The notes below the pieces were generated by a model, which made no database searches, was not told the DNA's origin, and worked only from the letters and a program-made list of their open reading frames with translations. This document shows positions 11,808-22,800 of a stretch of 64,000 bases of DNA, piece after piece. The DNA is from Cercospora beticola (lineage: Eukaryota > Ascomycota > Dothideomycetes > Mycosphaerellales > Mycosphaerellaceae). Every line of letters starts with the position of its first letter. Within the stretch, counting starts at the first letter, position 1. The position numbers and the translations under genes were made by a program. Location: positions 2,852,001 through 2,916,000 of the forward strand of contig NC_088935.1 in assembly GCF_033473495.1 (NCBI RefSeq). The letters run 5' to 3'.

Positions 11808-12415
11808 GGTCAGTGGGTGAGATGTCTTCCTCAGCACGTCCGGTGTGAGGAAGAATTTTGCTGCTCTCGAGCAAGAAAGCCATCCTCACCCACCTGCCTA
11901 CCTGCCTACAGCGCAAGATGAACGCGCCTGCTTGGTATACAAGACACGCGTCGAGCCATGAGGAAGCACGCGACCACGTGTTGGCAGCTCCGAGACAGCT
12001 GCAGACGTGGATGACGCTTTCCGACCCTGCACTTCGCGCCGCCGCCATCGGCAGTTGAGGCGCACTCCAGACCACCGCATGGATGCGACCGACGGTGTTT
12101 GTTGACCACGCCCACCGCACGCTCGCACGCTGCTCGCCTTCTCTCCACGGCCGCCTCCTCTTATCGTCGTCGCCACCACACCCGTGCGCCACCATCGTGG
12201 ACCCCGCCACCGCCGCCCTTCGTCGCCTGGTGCTCCGCCGCCCGAAGCCGCACGGCCTGGGCCCCGCTGCCCGCGCAAGACTCACTCCGGCCTGCTTCCA
12301 CTTACCCAGACCCAGACCCTGTTGTAGCTCTACCGAACCCTCATTTGCTCGCCGCGTACGGCTGCGCAACCTCATCAACTACCACCTTCCTTCGCCCTCC
12401 CCACGAAAAGCCGCC
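11808..12415. other. divergent intergenic region
   Basis: This lies between the minus-strand GH16 gene and the plus-strand NMN adenylyltransferase gene. From 12083 the plus strand stays open in frame with the downstream enzyme, encoding an Arg/Pro/Ala-rich stretch; I read it as a 5' leader. GC-rich, otherwise featureless. Confidence 0.45.
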
Positions 12416-13305
12416 ATGGCCGACGACATCCGCGGCGACATGACGCTGGACGAGTATGAGTTCCCACACAGGCGGCTCCGCCGCAGCATCCAGAGCAGCG
12501 ACCGCACGCCATTGATCTTGGTCGCTTGCGGTTCTTTCTCACCCATTACCTTCCTCCACCTGCGCATGTTCGAGATGGCCGCCGACTACGCCCGGTTCAA
12601 TACCAATTTCGAGGTTGTAGGCGCATATCTCTCATGCGTAGGCGACGCCTACAAGAAGACGGGTCTGGTCAAGGCAGAGCACAGAATCAATATGTGCACA
12701 CTGGCCGTGCAACAGAGCAGCTGGATCAGCGTTGATCCTTGGGAGGCATTACACAGCGAGTATCTCGAGACGGCCAAGGTGCTTGATCATTTTGATCACG
12801 AGATCAATGAAGTGATCGGCGGAGTGGAGACCCCGGTGGGCAAGAAGAGATGCCGCATTGCTCTGCTTGCTGGAGCGGATCTGATCCAGACTATGGGCAC
12901 ACCCGGTGTGTGGGCCGACAAGGACATTGACTACATCTTGCGCAACTTCGGCGCCTTCATTGTTGAGGTGCGTGCCCGTGTTTGCATCTGTTCATCTGTG
13001 TTTGTTCCGGCTGACATGACTTCTAGCGTTCGGGAACCGACATCGATGAGGCCCTCGCTACCCTCGGTACATGGAAGGATAACATATGGGTCATCCAGCA
13101 ACTCGTGCAGAACGACATTAGCTCGACTAAGATACGGCTGTTCAGACGACGAGACATGTCAATCCGCTACCTCGTTCCGGAACAAGTGGTGAACTACATC
13201 GAAGACCACAATCTGTACGATGAAGACGGCGCTGCTAGCAGTGGCGGAAGCAGTGAGAAGGGTAAGCGAGCCGGTGAGAGTTCCGGTGTTGCCGCGATGG
13301 AGTGA
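12416..13305 (+). CDS. nicotinamide-nucleotide adenylyltransferase
   Basis: Two exons, 12416-12967 and 13027-13305, encode 276 residues; the 59-bp intron is phase 0 with a GTGCGT donor. The protein transfers AMP from ATP to NMN (or nicotinate mononucleotide) to form NAD or its deamido form, the last common step of NAD synthesis. Evidence: the nucleotidyltransferase loop [15 protein letters not shown] near residue 42, [17 protein letters not shown] in the middle, and the C-terminal NDISSTKIR...SIRYLVP..V..YI block that binds ATP. Length matches eukaryotic NMNATs. I chose the ATG at 12416 because it has a strong context (GCCGCCATGG) and starts where the family starts. An in-frame ATG at 12083 would add 111 low-complexity residues. 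Confidence 0.92.
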
Positions 13306-13823
13306 TGAGGACGAATTACGATATGAACTTTTCGAAACATTAGCGCAATGGGAACGGTCTGCTTGCTACATTTCAACGCAGGACAGGCGCCAAGTACGAA
13401 GTCACGATCTTGCAAGAGCACTCGCGTGCAGGGGCCCGGTTAGAGGACATGGGCGGAACTTCTGCTGAAAAGAGTGGGACTGTGGCCGCTTCGAATCAGC
13501 TACGGATGTATGAAGGACGGTATATCCAGGGTACGAGAAGACGACGATGATGATGACAGCAATGCTTTGCCGCTTAAGCCGTCGTCAGTCTACATGTATT
13601 TGTTATTTGCAGCGCACATACATGTAATGAAGCGTCGAGGGGCCCAAAGGTGGGGCACAACAGCTGATGTCATCCACCTAAAATCAATGCTTCGAGCTCA
13701 CATTAAACACTTCATGTGCCGACTGCCACTGCTCTTGCAATCTGCTCCATGCTCTCTGCACTTCAGCGTGCAAAATTGACTACCCAGCACATACTCAATA
13801 CCTCCCCACGAAGACTCGCCACC
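13306..13823. other. intergenic, nothing recognised
   Basis: About 520 bases between two plus-strand genes. A GA-rich run near 13540-13560 is the only visible feature. It should hold the 3' end of the NMNAT transcript and the glyoxalase promoter. Confidence 0.45.
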
Positions 13824-15242
13824 ATGACGGACACGTCGAAGTACCTTCTCAACCACACGATGCTCCGCGGTAAGCGTGGCTCGCGCCTCCGCCTACAAAC
13901 ATTGCACTGACCTTGTCCGCCTCTCAATGTAGTCAAGGACCCCCAGAAATCGGTCAAGTTCTACGAACATCTGGGGATGTCGCAAGTGAACAAGTTTTCC
14001 TTCCCGGATAACAAGTTCGATCTCTACTTCCTGGCTTATGACTCTCCCAAAGCTGCATCTCACGGCAACCACTGGACGGACCGACAGGGTATCATCGAGC
14101 TGACGCACAACTACGGCACGGAGAATGACGACTCATACAAGCCGAACAACGGCAACAAGGACCCTGGAAAGGGCTTCGGACACGTCTGTGTCTCCGTCGA
14201 CAATATCCAGGCAGCTTGCCAGAGACTAGAGGACGCTGGGTACAAGTTCCAGAAGAAGTTGAAGGACGGAAGGATGCACCACAGTAAGCTTATCGTGCCT
14301 ACTTCGTCTGGCTTTGAGAGATGCTGACCTTTGTGGAATAGTTGCTGTCAGTGAACACTCGTGAGCCGGAACGTAACCTTGTTGGGGCGTAACTGACATC
14401 TGTTCCATAGTTCGCTCTGGATCCGGATGACTACTGGGTTGAGATCATCGCGATGAACGATGTGGAGAAGACCGAGAACGTCAAGGAGACCGACATCTCG
14501 ACCTACAGGATGAACCACACTATGATACGCGTCAAGGATAAGGACGTCAGTCTCAAGTTTTATCAAGAAGTTATGGGCATGACATTCTTGCGCGAAAGTG
14601 GTGGTTCAGACTTCACTTTGTTTTTCTTGGCATATGGTCCAAAACCTCAAAGTGACAAGTCGGCCAATGGCACGAACCCCGTTGGTATGTATATGAAAAA
14701 CGTGTCTCAGATATCTTGATATCTTTCACTAACTACATTTGGCAGCTGATCGCGAAGGTATTCTGGAGTTGACCTGGAACCATGGCACAGAGAAGGAGAG
14801 CGGCAAAATGTAAGTGGAAGAATAACCTGGAGGCTTTCTCCAGGAAAGCCGAATCGGAATGAATGACATTCATCTGACTGAAAACGTCTAGTTATCATGA
14901 CGGCAACAGTGAGCCACAAGGCTTTGGTCACATTTGCATCTCGGTGGATGACCTCGATGCCGCTTGCAAGAGATTCGAAGAGCAGGGAGTGGAATGGAAG
15001 AAGCGACTCACTGATGGACGCATGAAGAATGTAAGGCACCGAGATCCCACTATTGCGACATTTGATACTTCTGTGGCCGCATGCTGACTTAATGCTCTAG
15101 GTGGCGTTCATTCTCGATCCGGATGGATATGTGAGTACTTCCGCAAAGATAGATCTTCCATACAGTGCATCAGCTAACACGATTTCAGTGGATCGAGGTT
15201 ATCCAAAACGAGCGCTACAAGCCAGCTCCAGGCAATTACTAG
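13824..15242 (+). CDS. glyoxalase I (lactoylglutathione lyase), two-domain
   Basis: Eight exons, 13824-13869, 13933-14283, 14342-14346, 14411-14684, 14746-14809, 14892-15030, 15101-15130 and 15189-15242, encode 320 residues, close to the 326 of yeast Glo1. The enzyme converts the methylglyoxal-glutathione hemithioacetal to S-lactoylglutathione in the cytosol. Two fused glyoxalase domains are clear. Each has NHTM(L/I)RVKD at its start, an IELTHNYGTE or LELTWNHGTE metal-ligand block, and GFGHVCVSVD or GFGHICISVD, then YWVEII or YWIEVI. The third exon is only five bases (TTGCT): without it the frame fails, with it the sequence reads HIAFALDPDDYW, parallel to NVAFILDPDGYW in domain two. A 30-base exon encodes the equivalent stretch there, so intron positions are partly mirrored between the halves. 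Confidence 0.93.
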
Positions 15243-15512
15243 CGATCGCAAAAGAGGAACGAATGTAACGACGATACGTACCAGAAGTGGAGCATAGTAT
15301 GCAGCCAGACTCCTGTAAATGAAATTGGAAGGAAAAGGCTGGAATTGTGAAAGCCTACATTGAGACCGAAAGTCCGCGCGAGAACCATGACATGAATCGC
15401 AAAAAAATTCTAAGTATATCCTACTTTAGCTACTGTCGCTGTGTTGAACTTGGGTCAAACGAAGAGCATCGTACTACTGGGTTGAAAGCGCAGGGGACAG
15501 CGCGGCTCTCAT

Positions 15513-17477
15513 TTATAGCGCCACAATGCCTACTTCGAAGAGACCACTCTCATTCAGTAAGTCCTGCTTGACAGCGTCGTCGATAGCACGATCCACGCCA
15601 AGAATCATCAGAGCTTCGTTCTCTTTGCCGTCGAGACTCGGCACTTCATCCGCTGCTGCACCAACAGGAGGTTTGCCCTCGTCGATAGGAGCAACACTCA
15701 TGAACTTGATATTCACGCCTGCAACGCCAAGTTTCGATCCCACAGCGCCAATCTTGCCAGGGGAGTCGAAGTTCCTGCAGATGAGAAGAGTGCCTTCTGG
15801 CACGAATTGGGTGCTGAAACGGCCCAGTCTCGAAATGTACGGAGTGTTGTTTGAAACGAAGCCAGAGATGACCTGGTCTTCGAGCTTCTTGACGCGTCCT
15901 GTGGAGGTACGTTCGATTTCTGGGCGAGTGGTCCTGCTTGCGGAGGGTGATCTAGGATCACGGCGAGCACGGAGAGTCACAGATGCGGAGTAACCCTCTG
16001 AGCCTTCGACTTTATCCCGAGCACGTTGCTCATTGACCAGGATACCACGCTCTTTAGCGACGAGCTCGGCATTGACGATGTTGATATTGGTATTCTCGGC
16101 ACTGGTGATAGGCTGCAGGAGACCTTTAATAAGTGCAGCGAAAAGAGGCTTGGTCGTGTTCGTGCTAGCAAGGGAACCCTCGTAGGTCAGATCGAACGTT
16201 GTACGCATACGCTGAGCGGTATTGGAAGGGCCGAAGTGTTGTGTGTACAGACTGCCTATCTTCTCCAGAAGCGACACGAAAGGTGCAAGAGTCCGGAATT
16301 CTTCGGCCAGAATGATCGGTGCGTTGACTGCGCTTCGAGGAAGCTGGCCTGAGAGAATGGAAAGGCATTGTTCGCACACGTCGATCGAGACATTTTCCTG
16401 GGCCTCTACAGTCGACGCGCCAAGATGTGGTGTTGCGACAACTTTGGGATGAGCGATCAACTTCGAGGCTGCGTCATCTTCCTTCGGAGGCTCAGTAGAG
16501 AAGACGTCGACACCAGCGCCAGCGATGATGCCTTCTTCCAGGGCCTGGCATAGGGCTGCTTCGTCAATGATACCACCACGAGCTACATTGAGTACTCGTG
16601 CGGTCTTCTTCATTTTTGAGAGCTCAGGAATGCCGATCATGCCGCGCGTGGATGCAATCATCGGGGTGTGAATAGTAAGGAAATCGGCCTGCGCCAGTAG
16701 TTCATCCAGTGAGTCCACGAGCTCCACGTTTGCTGCAGCAGCTGCAGTGACATTGGCATAGGGATCGTACGCCACGAGGTTCATTCCCAAGCCGCCAGCA
16801 GAACGAGCAACTGTCAGGCCCACTTTTCCCAAGCCAAGAACACCGAGCGTTTTGCCCTTAACCTCGACACCTACGAGCTTGCTCCGTTCCCATTTGCCAG
16901 CTTTGATCGAAAGTGACGCTGCTCCAATGTTACGGGCAACGGCCATCATCAAAGCAATCGTGTGCTCAGCTGCAGCGTTGATATTTCCCTGTGGACTGTT
17001 GACGACAATGATGCCAAGTTTTGTGGCCTGCACCTATGAGCTGTCGTTGAGTGAAAGTAGTTGAGATGAATCTACGTACCGCCTCCAAATCCACGTTATC
17101 AACTCCCACTAAACGCAAGTGTCAGCAAAATCTTACAACAGTCAGCAATTGGGATGCGAACCTCCAGCTCTGGCAACAACACGCCTGTAGCGAGCACGTG
17201 CAGGTCAGTTTTGTGTTTCTAATCCTCAATGTGTCGCGTGTGAATGTTCATACAACTTCTTGCCAGCTGCTAGCAGCTGTGCTGTCACTTTGGTCTCTGA
17301 TCGTATGATCAAAGCATCATATTCGCCAATGATCTCTTCCAATTGTTCTGGCGTCAGGCCTTTCTTCTCGTGTACTTCGAGGGAGGCTTGTAGCAACTTC
17401 AGGCCATCTGGAGAAACTTTTTCAGGAATGAGGACCTTGGGCCTGGCGTGGCCGTTTACGAGCTGTGCTGCACTCAT
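15513..17477 (-). CDS. D-3-phosphoglycerate dehydrogenase (serine synthesis)
   Basis: Four exons, 17477-17254, 17184-17162, 17108-17080 and 17027-15513, encode 596 residues. The middle exons are only 23 and 29 bases, yet they restore LRVVARAGVGVDNVDLEA exactly in phase. The enzyme oxidises 3-phosphoglycerate to 3-phosphohydroxypyruvate with NAD, the first step of serine synthesis. Visible landmarks are the Rossmann motif VLGLGKVG, the catalytic arginine in NVARGGIIDEAAL, VDVFSTEPP, and the histidine in ATPHLGAST. After the catalytic core come an intervening domain and a C-terminal ACT-like segment (LLICRNFDSPGKIGAVGSKL), the long form usual in bacteria, plants and filamentous fungi rather than the yeast Ser3/Ser33 form. 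Feedback by serine is typical of the long form but is not shown here. Confidence 0.93.
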
Positions 17478-17808
17478 GGCGGCTGAGCAAGTCCCGTACC
17501 GAAGGACGTCTGAGAGTCGTTCTGACACGAATAGAGTCGATGTAGATTGTTTTGTTAGAAAGTAGTCGTCACGTCGCCCGGTTTGTTTCGATGACCGATG
17601 CCGGCAATCAGCAAGTTTCAAATGTACCAGTAGGCTTGTGCGATATGCAGATCCCAAAGCCAAAAGCCCAGACTCATAAGCACCGTGTGAGAGCTCACCC
17701 CACCCCACATCCCCCGCCACGCCAAACGAGCACCATTGGCGCTAAATCGTTCGTTGATATTCTGAGCGCTGCTGTGTAAAGCATCGCTTCTTGGAACAAT
17801 TTGTCGTC
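17478..17808. other. intergenic between two minus-strand genes
   Basis: About 330 bases lie between the start of the dehydrogenase gene and the stop of the roadblock-like gene. They include the dehydrogenase promoter. No motif is recognised. Confidence 0.4.
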
Positions 17809-18396
17809 TCAAAATGTTATCGAGCCCTCGGGCATTCGAAAGCCAGTCGCCTCAAAGTCTCGAAGAATGACATCAGCCAGCCCGTCAAGCTTCTTTCGCT
17901 GCAGCTTCAACGCATTCGAGCCGCCTTTGCTGACGTTCGTGTCTGATGCTACGTTTGACGTGGCCGAAGAGTCTCCCGCAGTTTGGTTTGACTGCAGCCG
18001 AGCGCCATTTGCGCCTTCTGCTGTGATCGTTTTCACAAAGACCGCTCGTCTGGGTGGCACACCACCCTCCAAGACCAGAAGAAGCTGTTTCTGTATCTGG
18101 CGCATGATGATATTTGACACTTCTGATTCTATGATCAGCGTATGCAAGGGATTCTGCTCGCCGTCCTCCCGGATCTCGCCCGGATAGTCTGCTCCATTGT
18201 CTCCTCGTGCATCCTGGGAGCGGTGTTCTTGCCAGCAGATGGCGGCGATTGCGGCTTGTTTGCGCAAATCGTTGATGTCCACGGGCTGACTGTACGCCAA
18301 CAAAGTCCCATTCGGCGTCATGAGGTACCAGCGCTTGCACAGCTTGCCATCACGGTTGCGCGACAGCAGCTCGTTGATGGCCTTGGAGTTGAGCAT
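17809..18396 (-). CDS. Ego3/LAMTOR2-like roadblock-fold protein
   Basis: A single-exon frame of 195 residues from the ATG at 18396. The start MLNSKAINELLSR, then LMTPNGTLLAYS, a helix with LRKQAAIAAICWQEH, and the strand IIMRQIQKQLLLVLEG follow the alpha-beta order of roadblock/LC7 proteins of the LAMTOR2/Ego3 group, which open with a similar ML.SK helix. A 60-residue Ser/Asn/Gly-rich insertion precedes a final helix (LKLQRKKLDGLADVILRDF), as in Ego3. Known partners are Ego1 and the Gtr/Rag GTPases on the vacuole, upstream of TORC1. The frame stays open upstream to 18531, adding residues without similarity, so I prefer the internal ATG. Assignment rests on pattern, not on alignment. Confidence 0.6.
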   Translation of the reverse strand: MLNSKAINELLSRNRDGKLCKRWYLMTPNGTLLAYSQPVDINDLRKQAAIAAICWQEHRSQDARGDNGADYPGEIREDGEQNPLHTLIIESEVSNIIMRQIQKQLLLVLEGGVPPRRAVFVKTITAEGANGARLQSNQTAGDSSATSNVASDTNVSKGGSNALKLQRKKLDGLADVILRDFEATGFRMPEGSITF

Positions 18397-19829
18397 GCTG
18401 CGCACTGCAGTAGTGGTCGCCAAGTCAGACTGCGAATTCGGTGAACATGAAATGTCTGTCCCTCCAGCAGGTCGTGGATTGTGATGCACGTGGAATCCAC
18501 CTCGTCTTGGTAGAGTTGCTCTCACCTCCACAGTCGACGGATGGCGCCCGACAGCTACAAGGGGTTTAGCTTCCTTGGCAAACCTACCGACTTCTCCCCT
18601 CGTTAAGGTCAGTCCTTTACGACCAATTGCCTATCCATGCGGGACGGAGGGCGCGTGTGGAGGCATATCGGACACAAATGAGCCTACGCGCAAGTTGTCA
18701 TGCAGGCTTCCAGCTTGTGATAGACCACTTTGCACCAACCTGGCATTCTTAAAAGAGCTGCCCATCCGCCAGCGGTGAACTTCACCTGAATTGACCAACA
18801 TTCCCGACTTCCACTTGAGCGGAGGTATGCAGGTGTGAATGGCGCAGCTAAGGTTGGAGTATCCAGAAGGTAGAGCATGAATGTGCGAAGAGTCTCTCCG
18901 TGGTGGGGCATATCTGTACTGCGAGCAATGCTCCGTCTTCACACGAGCGGAGACAAGACAGAGGGCACAGCAAGTATCTGCATAGAACTCGTTGGCGCTT
19001 ACCTCCTAGGAGGCATGATGGAGTTCGATCTTCTCCTCCTCTTCCTGAACGCAGGCCATCAATGTGTGGTTAGGAGTCACTGATGGAGCGGCGTTTGCGC
19101 GTGCCAAGTCGAGCTCGCAGCGGTGAACTGTATTGGCCGCACGATGAGAGCGAGCGAAGACGCACACGCTCACCAGTTTCACGACGATTCGCTGCATCTC
19201 TCAAGTCGACCTACGTGTGTCCATTGCCATAAGCATCGGAGCGGAAGAGCGCCGTGTAGTCTACCGTCGGAGCGCATGTGCCAAGGCCCGGCCCATAGGT
19301 AGTTCGGGCTTCCTCTGGACACTGACAGCATCGTCCAGACGCCGAAGCGAGCACGTCTGTCTGTCGCAATCACCACCCACTCACCCACTCCTCCTCCTCC
19401 GCTGCTGGCCGGCGCTTGTCTTTCTCGCAGTCACGGCCGCGCACCCTTCACGCTCGCACGAACACGAACACGCTCGACACGACCCGCCCCGCCCACAACG
19501 ACCGTCCGACGCGCTCATGGGGCTCTCATCCATGGATTGACATGACTGAACACCATCACCACTTCCATCGCCCACCGCCCACCTCGCACACCTCGCACAC
19601 CAGGTACGATCGCTCTCTGCGGCCGTCTGCCCGCGCTCCACCGTCGCCAGAGCGGACTTCAACGCCGCCGCTGCCACTGCCTCGCTGCTGCTGCTGCTGC
19701 TGCTGCCGTCGCCGTCACCGCTCGCACCAACTTCAGCGGCAGTGTGCACATCTGACTGGAGTCTGCGGATAGCAGCTGCCCTTCTTATTGTGTCCTGCCA
19801 CCATCCTTTACATCCTCAGTCTGACTCTC
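18397..19829. other. long 5' region of the HECT ligase gene
   Basis: About 1.4 kb between the minus-strand roadblock gene and the plus-strand E3 ligase, so two promoters. The part from about 19370 to 19800 is strongly C/T-rich, as often seen in fungal promoters and 5' leaders. Small frames here lack domain content. Confidence 0.45.
19685..19705. repeat. (CTG)7 microsatellite
   Basis: Seven perfect CTG units lie in the leader region upstream of the HECT ligase start codon. Confidence 0.95.
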
Positions 19830-22800
19830 ATGCCTCAAAGCCAACGAGTGACGCGCTCCGCGACAGCGAGGCTGCACGCCGACTCCGTCGACAACAACAG
19901 CTCCGCCGCCCTCACCTCCGCCGCCTCGTCGAGCAGCACGGCAACCTCTCCTGCTACCACTACCCAGCAGCTGCCACCCGCCGACTCTACCACCTTCGGC
20001 ACTCCGCCGACTCGTGCCACGCCTGCACCCCGCAAACGCAAGGCCGCCACCACCGACCCCACGCCGCCCACTGCTCGTGAGCAACGCAAGACCAAGCGTC
20101 CTCGCGGCACCACGCTTCCTGACACAACGGACCCGCTGGCCGAGCCAGATACCGCCCCTACATCAGTTGAGGCGGTACCAAAGCGAGGCAAGCGGGCTGT
20201 AGCCGCCGTTATGTCCACTGGGTCTGCTGCACCATCACGGTCCAGCCGTCGAGGCAGAGCTGACATGGACAGTCCGAACTCTGGTTCCTCCGCCGACACA
20301 TCGCCCCAGCAAGTCCCGCGTGACTCCTCTCGCCGTAAATCGAGTCGCCGCAAGTCTAAAGAAGGTGGGACCAGCAAGTTGGCAAGCCTCCCCCAGCCTG
20401 CTGATGTGCGATCAGACACAGCCACGACAGCATCCGCAGCACCGAGCAGAAAACCTCGCAAAAGCTCTCGCAAAGACCAAGATGTCCTGATGAAAGATGT
20501 AGAAGAGAAGCCAACAGACCCCTCGCTAGGCTTGGAGGACAATGACCCAATGCGACAAGATGCTGAAGTAGGAGCCGACGGGACCGACGATTCGCCACCT
20601 CCGGATCAAGGTATGAGTGCACAGGATGAACTCGATGCTTTGGATCGTGGGGGCGACCCTTTCGGTTCTGGCTATCTCTCAAGGTTTGGGAATCATCCAG
20701 GCCTTCACAGCAGCTTAAGAGCACTGAGTGGTATCGTCTCTGGCACACACAGCCGTCTCCGGAATATCTTGGAACAGTTGCGGACCAAAGAGGATCCCTC
20801 AGTCCAGATGATTGCCCTGCAAGAGTTGTCCGAGCTCCTCCTGATCTCAAACGAAGATAATCTTGCGGGGCACTTTGCTCCCGATCAGTACGTCAAAGAG
20901 CTTGTGACATTGATGCAGCCGAACGAATTCACCGGCGAGGAGAATCCGGAGATCATGTTACTTGCCTGCCGTTGCATCGCCAACATGATGGAAGCACTGC
21001 CTGCATCGACAGCCAGCGTTGTGTATGGAGGCGCAGTGCCCGTGCTTTGCCAGAAGCTCCTCGAAATCCATTTCATTGATCTTGCGGAACAAGCATTGAG
21101 CACGCTTGAGAAGATCTCAGTGGAGTTCCCATCGTCAATTGTTCGCGAAGGAGGCTTGACCGCATGCCTAACTTATCTCGACTTTTTTCCCACCAGCACG
21201 CAGCGGACTGCTGTGGTTACTGCCGCCAACTGCTGCCGCAACATTCCAGAGGAGTCTTTCCCGACTGTGCGCGATGTGATGCCGATTCTTCTCAACACGC
21301 TCGGTAGCAGCGATCAGCGGGTTGTGGAACAAGCCTCGCTATGCGTCTCCCGCGTCGTTGACAGCTTCAAGTACCATGATAGCAAGCTGGAGGAGCTGGT
21401 CAGCGCGGATCTGCTTAAAGCTATCTTGCGCCTCTTATTGCCAGGCACGACCAACATGATTGGACCTAGCATTCACACACAATTTCTTCGCGTTCTGTCA
21501 ACGACTGCTCGTGCAAGCTCGGCGCTATCCGTCGAACTACTGAAAATGGATGTGGTTGACACCCTTTACCAGATTCTTACTGGTGTCTCCCCTCCGAGCG
21601 GCCTCGAAGGAGTGGCGGCTCGGATTGACAAGAATGTGATAATGCAAGCCATTATTCGCACTCCTCGCGAACAGATCTTCGAGACTTTGAACGTCATCTG
21701 CGAGATATTGCCAACTGTCTCGCAAGAGAGTCTGACGTTCCTGGACGACCTCAAGGATGCAGGCTACACTGGTCCAGATCGCGTTTCGATGTCGACGCGC
21801 TCGAAGACCGCACCCAACGACAAACGTGTCGAATTGCTCAAAGGCTGCCCAGAAGAGGTCAAGCGCTTTGCCATCATTCTGTTTCCTACATTGATGCATG
21901 CATACACAAGCACTGTGAATCTCGCGGTCCGGCAGAAAGTCTTGACTGCACAGCTCAAGATGCTCTCCAATCTGGACACGGACATTCTCGAAGAAGCGCT
22001 TCGTGGTGTACCTTATGCATCGCACCTCGCATCCATCCTCTCTCAGCAGGACAATGCGTCCTTGGTCACATTCGCTTTGCAAGCTGCAGAACTCCTTTTG
22101 AAGCGACTGGAGTCGGTATACCGCCCGCAGTTCTACCGTGAAGGCGTAATTGCAGAAATATCGAAACTGGCAGAGCGCGAGCTGCACAGGGTCGACAAGG
22201 CCGAGGAGACGACGCAGCAGGGAGATGAAGATGTTCCGGCGCCTGAGACCGAGGAGCCGCGAGAAGAAGAGCATGATGAGCGCAATCAAGAAGGTGGCGA
22301 GCCAGAACCAATTGAGGTTGATGTAGACGAAGACGAGGAGGACAATGAGGATCGGGATGGCGGTGCCGGCGATGAAGATGATGACGACGACCAGGACGAA
22401 CATCGTGAAGCCAACGACGACGACGACGATGATGATGAGGACGACGAGGAAGCTGAGCGACGAATCGCACGCGAGCTATCGTTGGATTCAATGCCATCTC
22501 CACACCCAACTCACCGCCTGGCCGATCCTCAGGACGTGATCACTCTCCGAGCACGACGTTTCATGGAAGTGCATGGCGATGGAGGAAGCGAGGACCTACG
22601 TTCGAAGGCGATGCAAGTACTCAGTGACATCAGATCGCTCGCAGAGGATCTGAAAGCCGCTTATGCCACGTCCACAAGTGGAAACGGAACATCACTCTTC
22701 AAGAAACTGGCGCAGTATTTCGAAGGCGATGCAATTGATAGCATCACGAGCTACGAACTGATGACGTCTGGTATTGTCGACGTGTTGCTGGAAATGTTCA

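Noticed and set aside
21537..22403. 288-codon minus-strand frame inside the HECT gene, hydrophobic start
   Set aside because: Mirror of the acidic GA-rich coding run; antisense of Asp/Glu codons reads as Val/Ile/Phe/Leu.
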